64,000 nt of DNA from Fasciola hepatica (GCA_948099385.1 CANUEZ040000117.1:3024001-3088000), one strand, 5' to 3'; shown: positions 22,761-36,190, numbered from the stretch's first letter. Program-made: numbers and translations. The notes: a model not told the origin generated them from the sequence alone.

Positions 22761-25439
22761 TCTTAGTTCCAAAACCTCGTGCTTGAAAGCTGAGACCATC
22801 AGTGGAGAGATATGTTATCAACCATATGTGAGAAACTGGGGAAACATTAGATTTAGGAGCCGGTAGGGATGGGGTTGTTGGGGTTTGGGGCGATACGGAG
22901 GTTGGAGGTGCTAGGGAAGCATAAATGATGAGGGAATACTGGATTGAGACAGGATTCCTAGAGGGGCCGTGCATAAGGTAGGCTTTGAGATAGCATCCCA
23001 TTCTCATTGGCTACCTGCAGTTGGTTTTGGGATTTCGAGACCATGGTTGGAGAAGAATGGGGTCAGCAAGGTGTGGCTCGCTTATACAAGACTTGAGGAG
23101 TGCTGGCCTGTGGACGCTCATGGCTGGGCAGATAACCTGCGGTTTTTGCTCTCTTCTGTACTGAGTGATCGGGCAGAGTTCCGAGACTTTAGATCACCCA
23201 GAAAACTGCCCTATTTTTCATTTTCACGCGCAGCGCCTCCGTAAAGTGTTCAAACTTTTTCTACTGGGACGGCTGCTGGACACACCGGTGATTCACCGTT
23301 GCACGTCTTCCAGAAAAATTTTAGAAGCTCCTTTAGTGTGTATCGTGATAGTCATTACCAATACATCGTTGGACGACCACCCGCTGTATCTCGCCTCTCA
23401 ATCCACGGCTGTATATAGTTAATCAGGCTTCCTGGTATTGAAATCTGAAAAGTGCAGCAGGTACCACCAAGGCTGTTGTCTAAGCCCCAGTGGCTGCTCT
23501 GAGACTGCTGTTTGTACGGTTTTCTACATTCGTGTTGATTGATTGTGTGTATTTAATGCACATAAGTTCATCACGAAATAGTCGTCGCTTTTTATGTTGC
23601 CATCTTGTGAGAGTGGATGCTTTATTACCGAGTCCTGTCTTCGGATCTTCCTTCTATTCTGGGAGAACTAAAAAGTGACTATCTACAAACTGTGCCCGCT
23701 TCCGCTATGGTGACATTCTCTTCCCCCTCCTTCAAAGGACCACTTTTGAAAGTCTATGCGCCTTTAAAACCTGCATCGTGCAACTTTGTGAGATATCCTA
23801 TTATTTCGGAATCGCTTGCTGAAATGCATTCTGTAGAACTCGCCTCACAAGCTCGATAGCTTGAAGATCCGAATATTACACAGCCTAAAACGGTGCTTTT
23901 GGAGCACGGATGCTGCGGCGCCGGAGCTTCTGGCCTGGAATTCACCGAGTTTCAGTTTCTCCAACCTGACCAATATTAACAATTCTCTGCTACTCTCTTT
24001 ATCCGGCGTACGGGCAAGGTCTGACCTTTGCTTAAGTCTCTCGGATTCATTACTAATCGGCCTGATCGCAGATAATCCTCTAGCAGCTAGGGTTTGTTTG
24101 TTGCTCACTGCAGAAAAAGGTGAAAGGGGCCGCTAACGGGGCTATTCTCCGCAACCTTTCAAACTGTCTTTATTGCTACCTGGCCATGCCACTTAAATTA
24201 GCTAAACTGGTCTTCCACATTCTCTTTCGTGAGGGTTCTGCCAGGCGAGTAGTCCAGCAGCTCTTATCCACAAACGACCCTACAGTCGGTTCCAAGCTCA
24301 GCAGAAATTAACCTAGTGACATACAAAAACGTTGCGGGTAAAATGCCCAGACACCGGTGCCAACAAGAACGTAGGTGACACTTTATAGTGTGGTATTCTG
24401 AATTGCTCCCAGAGGGTAGACAAAGGTATCCAATGTGATATTTCCCTGACAGGTACCACCGGAGATTCCGTCAACCTATTTTGTGGGCCTTTGGCCTCTA
24501 CGATGAATAAAAGTTTTGAAAGTAGGTATGCTGGAAAAGTAATACCTTTTGCAGTTGCAAACTGCCATTACCTAAAAGCTCTGATAAGATGTGGGTCAGG
24601 AAATGCATTTTCTCTACAGGAATGGGCACAAAACTCAGAGAACCCCAGAGGGGGCTCGAAATCCGGAAAACCATACCGCTGTGCTAGCAAGATATCAGAG
24701 CATAATCTGTCGCTACTGCACCAGGAGGTCACAAAACAAGAAAAGGATTTGGGAGCTGGTAAAAATAAGCTTGACATTGCTGTGGTCGATCTGAACACTT
24801 TAATAAAAGAGCAGAATTAACCCTGGGCCAAAACCGTAAAGTTTTGGAGAAAAAGACAACCGAACTCGTCTGCCGAGCAGCCAAGCTGCTTTGGGGAGTT
24901 ATCACGTACATAAAATAACCCTTTTACTGACAGCAAGTACGTAAGGGCCAACTTCACCCAAGACATTTTCTGGGCTAGGTTGATGGGAACTCTTACCGGG
25001 TGAACGAGGACCTCCCATGCCAGTGGACGTGGAGTTCGCTAAACCTAGGGAGAGAAAAGACAGTTTTCGCAGAGTTGGTGTAGACCAAACCCCCGGAAAG
25101 GCTCAAAAATGAACAGAGTTATCCGGTTACGTGGCGCAAGCGAGGTATTAGCGGACAGCGTAACCTGTAAAACACTACCAACAGAATTTACGCGCCGAAA
25201 ATGGTCGTACCTCACCCAAGGAGCGCATCACTTCACTTCCTCTAGCTTTGCAAAGCATCAGTAAAATGCCATCAGAAGCAGAACACTTCTACGTCCCCCA
25301 AATCGGTACAAAATTGTGTTAAGCCCTCAGAATCAATTTTCAAAAGCCATGCTTGCCAGTAGAATTATAAAGCACAATGAAGTAAAGGTGGCCTCTTCGC
25401 GTTTTGCACCAGTTCACGGAGTTTTGTGAGCAAATTGCA
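22761..25439. other. Unassigned stretch
   Basis: Contains no recognised gene. The plus frame at 24491-24820 (109 codons) ends in a heptad-like, charged segment (about residues 66-109) that could be a coiled coil. It lies about 600 bp upstream of the LINE B1 endonuclease, so it may be an ORF1 relic of that element, but I see no diagnostic motif. Other short frames look accidental. Confidence 0.35.
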
Positions 25440-26760
25440 TGAGATGGCACCAGTAAATTCCAAGGCCTACTGCATCGCTGTCACCGAAACGTGGCTAGAG
25501 TGATCTCGCCAAATTGATATGCGCTTTCCTGTCGGTTACTGCATACATCTAGCTGGTGCAGTAGATGCCAAAAATGGAGGAGGCACTATCCTTTCAGACT
25601 CAGATGGAATCAGTCAGATGGATAGGGGGAGCACGACAACAACGAAAGTGCGGATAAGTCAGAAATCCCAGTAGCCTGCTTCCGCTGAAGCCCCCCCCCC
25701 CCCCGTCGAGAAGACCAAGGGCTGCAGACCTACTTCCAGTGATCAGTGGCCGGGCCGAATAAATCATGATCCCCGAGAGCTTCAGTTCCCCCAAAATAGA
25801 CTGGGAAAGTCTGCAGGCATCCTGGGAGAATTATCCCCAGTACAGTTACTTTATTTATTTTGGAAGAAAATGTTGTCCGACACGTACTTCAAACGACCAG
25901 ATGGAGAAAAGGAGAGAACTGTAAGCTAGCGAACTCGGTAAGAACCGAATCGAAGAGCTGCAGATCTCAACTCCCTTAAGCAGGGGTGACAACCAGTCTT
26001 ACATTCGTATTCGTTGGCTGTTAGGGATGTAAGCCCCCGCAAGATAGGAGGTGCTCTGAGAACCCGGACGCACAAAGCCTTGTTATCGCAGCCCAGAAAT
26101 TTACTCTAAACGACCAGCATAAGGAGGCGGAGGAGGTGTGGAGAGCACCCAGGGGGTACCTTTATTAGCTCGCCGAACGCCTTGTTCCTGTAGGCAGAAT
26201 AAGTAGAGAGGACAAGAAACTTGATCGACTTACAGAGTTATTTCAGCTCAAAGCCCAAACCTCAGGTAAAATGCTCATTAGCACAAAATAGGGGGTCACA
26301 AGCAAAGCCTTTGGTGTGCTCCCGGACCCAGTAACGACCAGAATGGATAGAGTAAAAAGAATCGAGGGCAGCTACCTGAACCCCCAGACGACCTGCATTT
26401 TTGTGGACCACCATCACTGCCGCTACACAAAATTGAGACACCCAAGACTTCGCTCTACTTTCTTCAGTGGGCCCGGGCATGCGCCATATACGGGGCCTCA
26501 TAATTAGGGGTGGAGGATAGCAAATTTATGGTGGAAGCAGCCATTCGTGGGGTTCCACACGTATCAGAGCTGGGTCCACTTTTATTCCTTATCTACCTGA
26601 ACCACTTCATGGAAGCAGTAAAATACTCATATTACCTCTTAGCAGATTATCCAAAACTGATGGGGGAACTGGATTGGGTTCAAGCATGGACCACCTGTGG
26701 GGGCTTGCCTTCCGTGTGAGGACGTGTAAACTTCCTGAACAAGAGTCTTGTGGAGACCTG
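25440..26760 (+). mobile_element. LINE family B, copy B1 (fragment)
   Basis: Endonuclease start YCIAVTETWLE at about 25470, GGGTIL at 25575, and a decayed GDFN block read as PESFSSPKIDWES (about 25771). After a poorly readable stretch the RT motif B/C region is clear at 26540-26690: GVPHVSELGPLLFLIYLN and YYLLADYPKLM, where the FADD box has become LADY. Most of the RT fingers and the linker are missing or unreadable. A run of 14 C interrupts it at 25691-25704. Decay is heavy. Confidence 0.75.
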
Positions 26761-27339
26761 AAACATATAGGCCCAAGTGGCCTACAAATGACTACACGGG
26801 CCACAAATACCACGGACCTTGGAGCTAAGTAAGCTCGCCGCTCCCAACCATCTGAGCAATGCCTACTTCCTTAGCCAACGACAAAATAACCTTTCATCGA
26901 CTAGCGTGTGAATTCCTAATAACGGAAGCTAGTATAGTACCATCGACCTGCCAGACAAGAGCCAGGCCTTACCTAGGATACTGTGCCAAGAATGGGTACT
27001 GGCTCTTGTGAGAGAAGCCGTAGTGCCGGAAAGTCCAGCCTCCTAATGTCCTGTAGAAACACACGAGCACGAGGCTGAAGTTCACACTTCCTTGGACCTC
27101 CATTTCATCTCGGTATCTTAATATGTCTACTGAGATCCGTAGAAGAAAACAAAAAGAAACAGACGAAGTTATAGATTCCGTACCCGGGTAAGACTAAGCT
27201 CACACGCTGTGGAGCGAAAATCTGGACCGATCCACTGGTCTGGTTATAACTTCAACAACCTAAAGATAACGGAGTTCGAATTTTGTAAATTTGTCGTCAC
27301 AACATACCACAGACAAGCACAACTAATCAGCACCTAACT

Positions 27340-27700
27340 CCAGGCATTTAGTATAATTGTCTATGCTATAGGGCCCGTCGGTTTTAGTCTGCTTGTTGTG
27401 ATGACCATTAGTTTCCGCAAATAGAAAAACTCGTTTAACTGCTTTGCTTGCGGACGGTTGAAACTTTATCCCCTTCAGTTAGTGTCCTGTCCGGAGTCGC
27501 CCGATTACGCAAGAATGGTCGACGTTGTTTCGAAACACACAGTCCTTCAGCTATTCCACTGAATCATACCGTTGTTTGGCAGGCATAAGAAATTTTGGCC
27601 TATTCCCCTTTCCCTAAGATATTCTCGGTATCTAGTTATTACCCGGTCTGCGAAGTACTAAGGGATCCCCTCCTTATATTCCACTCCTCTTTTCCATTAC
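27340..27700 (+). repeat. Interspersed repeat R2, copy 1
   Basis: Diverged copy of 48260-48610, collinear and in the same orientation. Matching blocks: CGGACGGTTGAA against CAGACGGTTGAA, GTGTCCTGTC against GTATCCTGTC, GTTGTTTCGAA against ATTGTTTCAAA, and a later CTCGGTATCTAG against TTTGTACCTAG segment. No coding potential was identified, and the element type is unknown. Confidence 0.55.
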
Positions 27701-29089
27701 ACACCTCATCAGCTTCCATGTTGCATGCGACAAAACAAAGCTTGCTAGATCCTTTTCTTATCTGCGCAATAAGACCCACGAGGGATTCCCTTAGGTAAGA
27801 GTGGCAGTTAGTTCAGACACTGAGCCTGCCTATCCAAAGTGACTGCTGTTTCTGCGCGAGCACACCCGCTTTTTCTCCTTCTCGCGGTCCGTCATTTAGC
27901 AATCATCCGGAGATTATAGCACAGCGAGGAGTCTTCGCCCTCGAGGGCAAAACCTGGGAACCCACTCGCCAAAAGTGCTGTCCCTGCTAGTTCATCTGAA
28001 GCCGCAAGATTACGTCCTGTTGGAACAATCTTCCACAAGAGATGGAAAGATGCACCATTCAAGGCACTGCTCAAAGCGCTTTTTGATTTTAACATAGGAT
28101 TACCTCCGAGCCCCGTATCTAGCTCATCCTTACCTGTGCCACTTCCAGTCCCATCGTCTATGTATACGGGTTGTATTGTTTTACCCCTCACCAGTCCCAA
28201 AAACCATTTTAACAACTGAAAATAATGAACAAAAAGTGAAGGGATTGCCTTCCATTTTCACTATCTGGGTTGTTATGTACCCACCGATTTACTAGGGTTT
28301 TATCACTGGGTAATTGGAAAACAAGTGCGTACCTACTCGTATAAAACTGACGCAATCGGGTATGTTTGTATTATCACATTTTCTGGTCGACAGCTTTCTG
28401 TTGTTTTGATTGTACCCACCACAATTTGTTGAGTTTCTTTCAGTCTTGTACTTCATCAAAGGAAATGACCAAAACGCAAGATCCGATGTGTGGGCTCAAG
28501 TATTGTAAACTCAAGGCAGTTCAAGACATGAATAACCCATCCTTTAGCCAGGTCGTGGAACCAAACCGAACCGTCATAGCGAGTGCCATCTTCGTTCACG
28601 CTTTCAACGCTTCTGTTTTCCATTTGAGCTCGGACTGCCAGGCGCGGTGCCTTTTGTTCGTTGAGTTGAGTATTTCTCATGCGAGGCCCCACACTCACTC
28701 TAACCATTACTTTTCTTGATCGCTCTCACATTCTCACTACCACGGGGAACATAGTTCTGGGCCATGTGTTCGTGGAACTTCGAGCATTGGAGAAACCTGC
28801 ACATGGTCCATGTTTTTTTAAAGATTCGAAGAAGGCGTTCACTGAGAGGACGGCAAGGTAGGACCCATCGACCTTCACTGTTGTTCACACCAGCGAAGCT
28901 ACCATCTTCCATTCAGCAGAGCCAATAATCTCCATATTCTGCGGATTTCCTGGAATTCACGTGATAGCGCAAATCCTCCGGAGCTCAAAATGCAAGAAAC
29001 TGGACTTCTTTGACCTTATAAGCAGTCCCTGTGTACTCACTTAGATTGAGTTATCCTAATACGCAAGAGGTGAGTTCAGCACTTCCCCC
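27701..29089. other. Unassigned stretch
   Basis: No recognisable gene, domain or repeat alignment. The minus frame at 27892-28215 (107 codons) and the plus frame at 28366-28719 (117 codons) have no known motif. Confidence 0.4.
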
Positions 29090-30110
29090 CAAGTTATGAG
29101 TTTTGCGGAATTTACACTGCATTATAGGCCAATAAGCCTCACAGATGTCCCCAATAAGGTTTTCCAGAGCATAATTAAAGCATAATTTTGAAGTATTTCC
29201 ACAGCGGTAGTTTTCTGTCACCGGGGCTGCGCTGCTCCCTTCACTGCAAATGGTGTAGCTCTAATGGGCTTACGGCGAGTTCACGCAGGTAGCAAGATAT
29301 CTCGTGCCAAATTGCTGACTTCACCGAAGCTTTCAATGGAGTTCTGCTTATTCCGTTCTCCACAAAGGCAAAAAGCTTGGAGTCTTTGTCCTTCCACTGT
29401 CCTTTTGAGAAATTCCTGAAGAGACGGATGTTCACATCTTATGTCGTCATACCTTAAACTCAACTTGCACTCTTCGCCTTAGGAGCCCATCATGGTTGTC
29501 CTCGTTACTTTTTCAATCCTTTTTTCATTCAAAGAAAGCTTTGCTTCAATTTCTACCATAATACTGATATACACAAGTGAGATCGCAACGCGGGGTACAG
29601 ATGCTGGTCTGTGCAGCCAACCGGTAGCCCAACCAAACGCTGGCCAGCTGGCTGCAGCCTCTTACTAAATGTTGACAAGAGCACAAGTAAGTTAGTTTGG
29701 AAGGACCCTGCTCGCCTCTTTATGACAGATGGAGACTCACAAGTCCGAGGAGTGGATCAGCTCAAGATCCTTTGTTCCTGGCTCTGAAGAAGACTCTTAT
29801 TCTCCCCGTACCAACAAGAAGCCACCAAATCCGCCCTCCTGGTACTGAACCTATTTAGACGGAATTTTCCGATGATCTCCGAAGAGGACTTCCATGGTTC
29901 ATGTGGAACCCATATTCGAAAGTTTTTAGAATACGGCGTCCAGACTATATGCACTAGACCCTCACGGATCAGCACATTTTAGCATGCTGGATGGTGTATG
30001 CTACTGGAGCCAAACGGAATGCCACATAACTGAGCTTCTTTGGCTATTCTTTGGCCTATGTCCCAGCCACCGGCAACACCGAATGAGAGATGTCGTTAAC
30101 ATTTTTATTT
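29090..30110 (+). mobile_element. LINE family B-like, copy B2 (RT fragment)
   Basis: RT pieces in several frames. HYRPISLTDVPNKVFQSIIKA (about 29119-29180) is the NYRPVSLT block. LLNVDKSTSKLVW (about 29662-29700) is the PLNVDKS block after the catalytic box, followed by SQVRGVDQLKIL (about 29737). ELLWLFFGLCPSHRQHRMRDVVNIF (split here as ELLWLFFGLCPS and HRQHRMRDVVNIF, about 30030-30104) is the conserved RRxRGDL-type C-terminal block. The catalytic motif itself is lost. Assignment to family B rather than C is tentative. Confidence 0.7.
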
Positions 30111-30821
30111 CAAGCCCCCTTTTTCCTTCCAATCACCCGACTATCCAGCCAGCTATCTTCCACCGCACCCGCGAAATCAAGAGAGCACGGCAATCAAAAC
30201 GTCCGGGGACACTTCAGGTTCGGCCTCGTACCCGTACAATACTGCAAGATTTAAACGAGGAGAGACCAAAGTGGTACAAGAAACTCAATTAAACTCCCAC
30301 CCAGCTTGTCCGATATCAGCTAGTTTTTATCCACTTTGGACAAGTCGAACCGGGGAAGACCCCTTCCTGATGTTTGGTTTACAGTAATGGGGCTCAGTAA
30401 ACGTCTTCCACCAGTCCGAACCTGGATACTCTGCGAAGGTACACGTGGGAACATTTCAAATCTCTTTAGCGTACCTTTTTAATACAGTTTCACTTCTGGC
30501 CCCAAATAGCATCTCTATGGAATCGCCGTCAACAAAAAGCTATGAATGCCTGCTCAGGAAAAGCGGTTGAGACCAGAGTGAACAACTGCTTAGGGCTGAC
30601 CTCAAGCCTACTCCTTCTTCTCATCCCCCGCCCGCGGGATAAACGGTTCCGTATTGACACGTTCTGTCTTCATTCCCATGTATTGATTAAATTGGTCAGA
30701 TATAAATCACTCCAATTTTCCTCCTCATGCGGATATGTAGGCGTATGACTTTCATGTATAACTTAGAAAAATACTGGAACCAAAGTTGATTTACCCATGA
30801 TTATATGCTTGGACCCCTTCT

Positions 30822-30880
30822 AGTAATAATAATAATATAATAATATTGGTATATTTCTCGGCCATGGTCGAGAGGCACGC
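30822..30880 (-). other. LINE A 3' terminal block: hairpin and ATT tail
   Basis: 30856-30873 is an 18-base palindrome, TCTCGGCCATGGTCGAGA, with a single G-T mispair, able to form a hairpin in RNA. On the minus strand it is preceded by GCGCGTGCC and followed by AAATATACC and a 27-base ATT-rich tail (30848-30822). The same order of elements is found at 803-857, 9893-9947 and, more degraded, 37845-37779. 3' hairpins plus simple repeats are the usual recognition signals of LINE reverse transcriptases. Confidence 0.7.
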
Positions 30881-33686
30881 GCTAACGCATGATCATGGTG
30901 TAACATGTTACTCAATATGGTGAAATATTCACAAAATTCTAAGTATGAAAGTCGAGAGTATCAGAGATGGAAAAACATAGACAGCAACAGTTTGAATGGA
31001 TTATTCTGATAATGGTTTGCGCGGCAGTTCTGAACCAGTTTCGAATCCGGGCTAGGCAGTAGTGCGCGGTGGAGATGTCGAAGAAATCGTTAACGCAGGG
31101 CTAAGGAGGCATTATGAACAAGAATGATGCAAGCCAAGGAAACCGGAGGCCAACTGAGGTTCTGCAGATGGAGTAAATTTTTAACAAGAAGAAGAGGGGG
31201 GGAAATCGACGCATGCGAGGAGGATAGCGATCCATGAAGACAATGCAGACCCTGAATGACGGATTTACCGGAGTTTGAGAAACGGAATGAGCTTTGAATC
31301 AAGGGGACATGAGGCCAATTTCGTGAAAGTGAACTGGTGGATGTGGGAGAAACAGCAATCCATAAAAAGGTAAGTTTAGATTCATGGCTAATAACATGTA
31401 CTATTCAGAAATAAGAAGGCGCAACTGGAAGGTTCTCGAGAAGTGGAGAGTCAATTTCCAGCCGGCTACGGTTCGGAGGAAGGATAACCTGTGATAACGG
31501 ATAATAAAGTGGGAAAATCTCCGCATGGACTTCAGCGTTATTATGCTGTTTCACTGACAAATATATGTATGTGTTGATGCGTTTGCCTTCAGTGTTATTT
31601 AGCGTCATTTCTGGCAATGTACGGCTTTGAATGCGTAAGTTTCTTCTGGCAGGGCACGGTATGTGTCGGTCGATCAGCCGAGTGTGGCTGTATATTATCG
31701 GCATGCGCGTGAACTGGAATTTGTGTTCGTTGCGTTAGAAAACGCTGAACGATCTGATAAGCAATTAGGGGTATCTCCTGTTGTGTGGTTTGATTTCAGT
31801 CTCAGTTGCTATGGTAGGTTCCACTTGAGTCTCTATCCGTTCGAGTCAAAGCGGCATCCTTGGTTAGCCAATTTGGCGACTGAGATGGTGGGAGACAACG
31901 AACCTGAAATAAAGGGAGATTTCAGTCTGGACGTGGTTCCAGCTGTGGGTTATGATAATATATGAAGACAATAAACAATAGATTGGTTAGGTTTATGTGA
32001 GTAGAGCATTGGTAAAATAGACTCGCAGTGGATTTGAGCTATACTGCTGCAGGCCGACGAAGTTGCGTACACCGGCTTGGTAACTGTATGCGTTTAAAAG
32101 GATTTGTGATTTGCCCGTGAGCATGGCATCGCTGGGATACTAATAAAATACCTAGGGCTTCACGGTTAAGAGTGGTTAGTAATGATAACCCTCGATACCG
32201 TTTGCTTACGCAGAACGTGGTTAGGCAACGAGGCGACAGGATAGGTTTGAAGTGACAGACTGAGCGAGTAGGACTAACGTACTGTTTGCGTGGCTCTATG
32301 CTGTTACTGTCTCTTTCGGTATAGTGGTTATTCTATACCGAGGAGTCAAATTAGAAGGAACTATTGGGGTGACAGTAGTGATACATTAGAGGTAATTGGT
32401 CACTTGTCTTGGAACATTGACGCGAGTTCATCTATGCTCTTTCTCGATAGTGCAATCGTACTGAGATTAAGCTACAATGTGAGCAAGGAAATCTGATGCG
32501 GATATGATTGCATGGTTACTGTGGTATCTTTTTCGCTGTTATCGTGCTGCAAAGCAGGACTACACCAATGTGAGGACTGATTTGGGGAACCGTGAGAGGT
32601 GGGTCCGAATTTTCGTCGGGGAAGCAAACTCTAACGGTCTACATTTGGTGCTCATGATAGGCGGCACAAGGGCCAGCTTCAGGTAGGGAGGTAGCACGAT
32701 ACACAACTACTGGCATCCAGCACGTGGCTCTCCAAGAATGATCCACACTTTTTAGACGTTCTTATTATTCTTCTTTTAATGGTTTTATCACAGTCAGGTA
32801 TCTGGCTGTCAGAGAAGGCGGAGCTGCTTTTGGTGGGCGACCACAGCTCCCACGCCCCGGCCGAAACATAGACCGCATGTAACAAGCCGCGTTGGGAATA
32901 GGTCAACCACACCAGTCAATCCCTAGCGACACTACAACCCAGAGACATGGGTCACATGTGACAAGGCTGGTGTGCCTGGAAGACAAAACAGTGGGGTATA
33001 TTTTTTTCTCTCACTTTTTTGTGCCAATCTCTTACTTTTTGGTGTTTATGTCTTATTGGTGGTCAACTCTGTGCAGGGAGACCATCACGGCCAGGAAAGT
33101 TTGCAGAAGTGCCGCGCTAACACTCGCCTTATCAGTGAAGTCAGAACACCCAGGCCGTTTACATGGGACAAAAAATGCAGGGGGAGGTAGGGTCAACCAC
33201 AGCCTGTGATTATTCGATGGGGTTTATGTTCAACAAAACGCCAGTCTGCACAAAGATGGGGTACAACTTGCAGCACTGACAACGTGATTCGTCGGTACGA
33301 TCCACAGATGGTTAGTAGTTTTGCTGGCTAAGTATCAAGTGTTGTATAAACCTATCGTGGAGGATGCTAGAGTTCTGTGATAGGGACAGAATTTGAGCTG
33401 TGAATGTCTTATGGTGACTACTGGATGGAGGTTGAGGAGTGTGACAGGTGCTGCGTCTTGGGTTAGAGACAGAGGCAAAAACCTAATAATAATCAGCACA
33501 GGAAATGTTCAAAGACTATCTTTCTTGCTTCCAGTGGTATTTCATAAATTCAAATACGACTTCTGAAGCACTGGCCTCAGTCGTGAGAGTTATTATGTTT
33601 AGGCATTGTAAACTGGTAGGTTTACGCTTAGGTGATGGCAATTACGTCGTATGGTGTGGCACATCCCAGATTATCAAGGGTTCGGG
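30822..33686 (-). repeat. LINE A2 pyrimidine-rich 3' region with tail
   Basis: On the minus strand this follows directly after the A2 stop codon (33687-33689) and ends in an ATT-type tail. About 31900-31960 (minus) matches 62010-62045 (plus) and 45765-45800 (minus) through the block CATAACCCACAGCTGGAAC, and weaker similarity continues for about 200 bp. Total length is 2.87 kb. No ORF within it is conserved in the other copies. Confidence 0.7.
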
Positions 33687-35657
33687 TTAGTATCCAACGC
33701 TTTCCTCATAAGCTCTGTCAAAAGACATATAAGGATTCGTAAGAGCTATCAGTTTTTGGATGTCCAGAGCTACGTGTAGTCTATACTTAAACATATTTAG
33801 GGAATCTACGGAACGTACATCCGCTGGGAGTTTATTCCACAGAGTTGCATATTTCAGGAGGAAGAAGTTTTGCCTTAAGGATTTCCGAGAAGTAGGGATC
33901 GTTATACGGTGTTCCCTATTACGCAGCTGATGTGTCGAGTTTATACTGAACTGAACTTGGCTGGAGGATACAGCTTGTTTGTGGAGCAAGGTAAACACAA
34001 ATGCGAGGTTGAGTTTTATTCTCCTAAGCCATAGGGGATCAAGCCGCAGCAGTGTACACCGCTGTCTGTAGGTCAGGGTCGTAGAAGGCCCAAACAGTTT
34101 TTTGGTAAATCGACGCTGTACATTCTCAATGTCGATAATGCCACGTTTATGCATATTTGAGAACACAAGTGTACAGTACTCTAGGGTTGGGCGAATATGA
34201 GTTTTATATATCTCTAACTTACTGTTCGTGAGAAGAAAATTTCTCTGCAACAAGCCAAGGGACTTATTTGCCCGTGCAGTTATGTAGGAAGTGTGTTCAG
34301 AGAAATTGAAAGTGTAAGAATATTGCAGCCCAAGGTCTCTAATTGTTGGGGAATATGGGAGTGAGACACCGCCAATCATAAGCGTATCATAAGGAATGTT
34401 GCAGTTTAGCGAGAGATAACTGCTTTTGTTCACTGAAAATTCCATTTTCCAGCGATCACACCAGGAGGATAAGAACTGTACGTCGACCATGATGGTTTTC
34501 AGTGCTGCAGGTAGGTCTCCTCGTTCGAATTCATAGACTATCTTCATATCCTCGGCGAACAAGAAAATTTCGCCATAAGTGATGACATTGCAAATATCGT
34601 TTATATATAGTAAGAACAGCAGTGGTCCTAGAACACTACCTTGGATAACCCCGCTGTTTACTGGGTGGGGGTCTGATATCTGACCGTTGATGCAGGTAAC
34701 TTGGTGACGGTCTTGTAGATAGGATTTAAACCAATTGAGTAGGGGGTTTTCAATACCGTATCCCCTGATCTTGTTGAGTAACTGCAGATGTGGCACTCTG
34801 TCGAAGGCTTTTGTCATATCAAGATAGATGATGACGAGTGCTCTGTCTTTGTCGGCAGCTGTTGTTACCAAATTTAGAAAGTCAAATTGGCAGGTTGAAC
34901 ACGACCGTGATTTGAGAAATCCGTGCTGTCTTGGGCTGATGAGCTTATGTGCAGAAAGGTAGTCGGTCAGGTAGTGTTTTACGACTTTTTATAGCAGCCT
35001 CGAGATCATTGGCGTATGATTAATCGGGCGGTAATTGGCAATGTCATGCACTGCGCCTTTCTTGTGCCTGGGGATAATAATGGATTTCTTCCATTGGCTG
35101 GGGAAGGTCCCGGTTTGCAGAGATAAATTGTATAGGTTTAGTAGTAGTAGGAGAATATCCGGGCCGCCTAGAGCGAATATTGCTGACGGTAGGCCGTCAG
35201 AACCGGGGTAGTAGGTCGGTTTGAAGGTGTGAATATATCTATTTATATCCGTAGTGGTAACCGTGATAGAACTTAGTGAGGAGTTTGTGACAGGCGGGGT
35301 GACAAACTGGGTACACGATGGACTGAGAGACACGGTGGTTGTGAAGAAAGTATTAAACGTGTCAGCTATCTTTCGAGGTGAGGTTATGAGGTTATCCAAA
35401 TGGATGATCTGTTTTATGCATCGAGTTGATTGTGGGGCACGATCCCTGTGTAGCCGGGCTAGCTCTTCAGCTTTGTTTGGGTGGCGTGACGCTTTGGTTT
35501 CTTGCTTTAGTTGTAGGTCACGGGCCTTGCGGTGGATTTCGTGATAGAGGCGTTCCAGTCTGAAGACTGTAGAAAAGTCTCTATTTCGTTGGTACTGCCG
35601 TCGAAGCTCGTCGTGTTTCAAAGAGGCCCTAGGTCGTAAGGGGAAAGAGATATTCAC
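33687..35657 (-). pseudogene. LINE family A, copy A2: reverse transcriptase (best preserved)
   Basis: One minus-strand frame of about 656 codons, interrupted by a single TAA at 34991-34989. It covers the linker (basic and Gln rich), FNTFFTTTV, YYPGSDGLPSAIFALGG, HKKGAVHDIANYRPIN, LDMTKAFDRVPH (motif A), VIQGSVLGPLLFLLYIND (motif B region), LFAEDMKIVYEF (motif C), LMIGGVSLPYSPTIRDLGL, LWLRRIKLNL and LWNKLP, ending FDRAYEESVGY. In motif C the first catalytic Asp of FADD is Glu. No endonuclease is readable upstream, so the copy is 5' truncated near 35700, the usual LINE insertion form. Confidence 0.92.
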
Positions 35658-35689
35658 CCTTCGGGAGTTATGAGGACGTTCACTAGGGG

Positions 35690-36190
35690 GTTAGAGGACA
35701 ACACTATGTTCCCCCTCAGAAGTACTCTAATTGGAGTCTTCTACCGCCTCATACTGTCTCGGTGAGAGCCTCCGAAGCTTTGCTTCTCCTGAAGTTACTG
35801 CACGGTGAGTTTTGAGGAAGAACACCGGACGGTGGTTGGTGTACACTTGTGTGCATACCAATGAAGGAATTCTAAAGCCACGAGTGGCCTTGTTTATTAT
35901 TTGTCCTGTGCAAAGTCAACTGATCAGAGGGCACAACGCACGAAACCCTTATTCACAAACTAGTCTCTTGCGAAAAAGGTTGACCCTTCTTGTCTTGTTC
36001 AGTATTCCAGCTAAATGGTACAGTGAAAGAGATTATACACACAAGAGCCGAGCGTATTTGAGCTAAAGCCTTGCATCCCGGCAACGCATCATCAGTTGGA
36101 TACAGTAGCATCCCTGTCTGGAAGCGGGCAGGAAGTCGGGGACCAGAAAGCGAGCATTACACTGCTTCCCCCGACAGTGGCGCAATAAAG
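35690..36190. other. Unassigned stretch between LINE A2 and LINE B3
   Basis: About 500 bp with no recognisable domain. It may include the last linker bases of A2 and 5' sequence of B3. Confidence 0.4.

Noticed and set aside
30850..31060. tRNA-like boxes (GGCCATGGTCGAGAGG and GTTTCGAATCC) suggesting a tRNA or SINE
   Set aside because: The boxes are too far apart for a tRNA, and the first is explained by the LINE A terminal hairpin.
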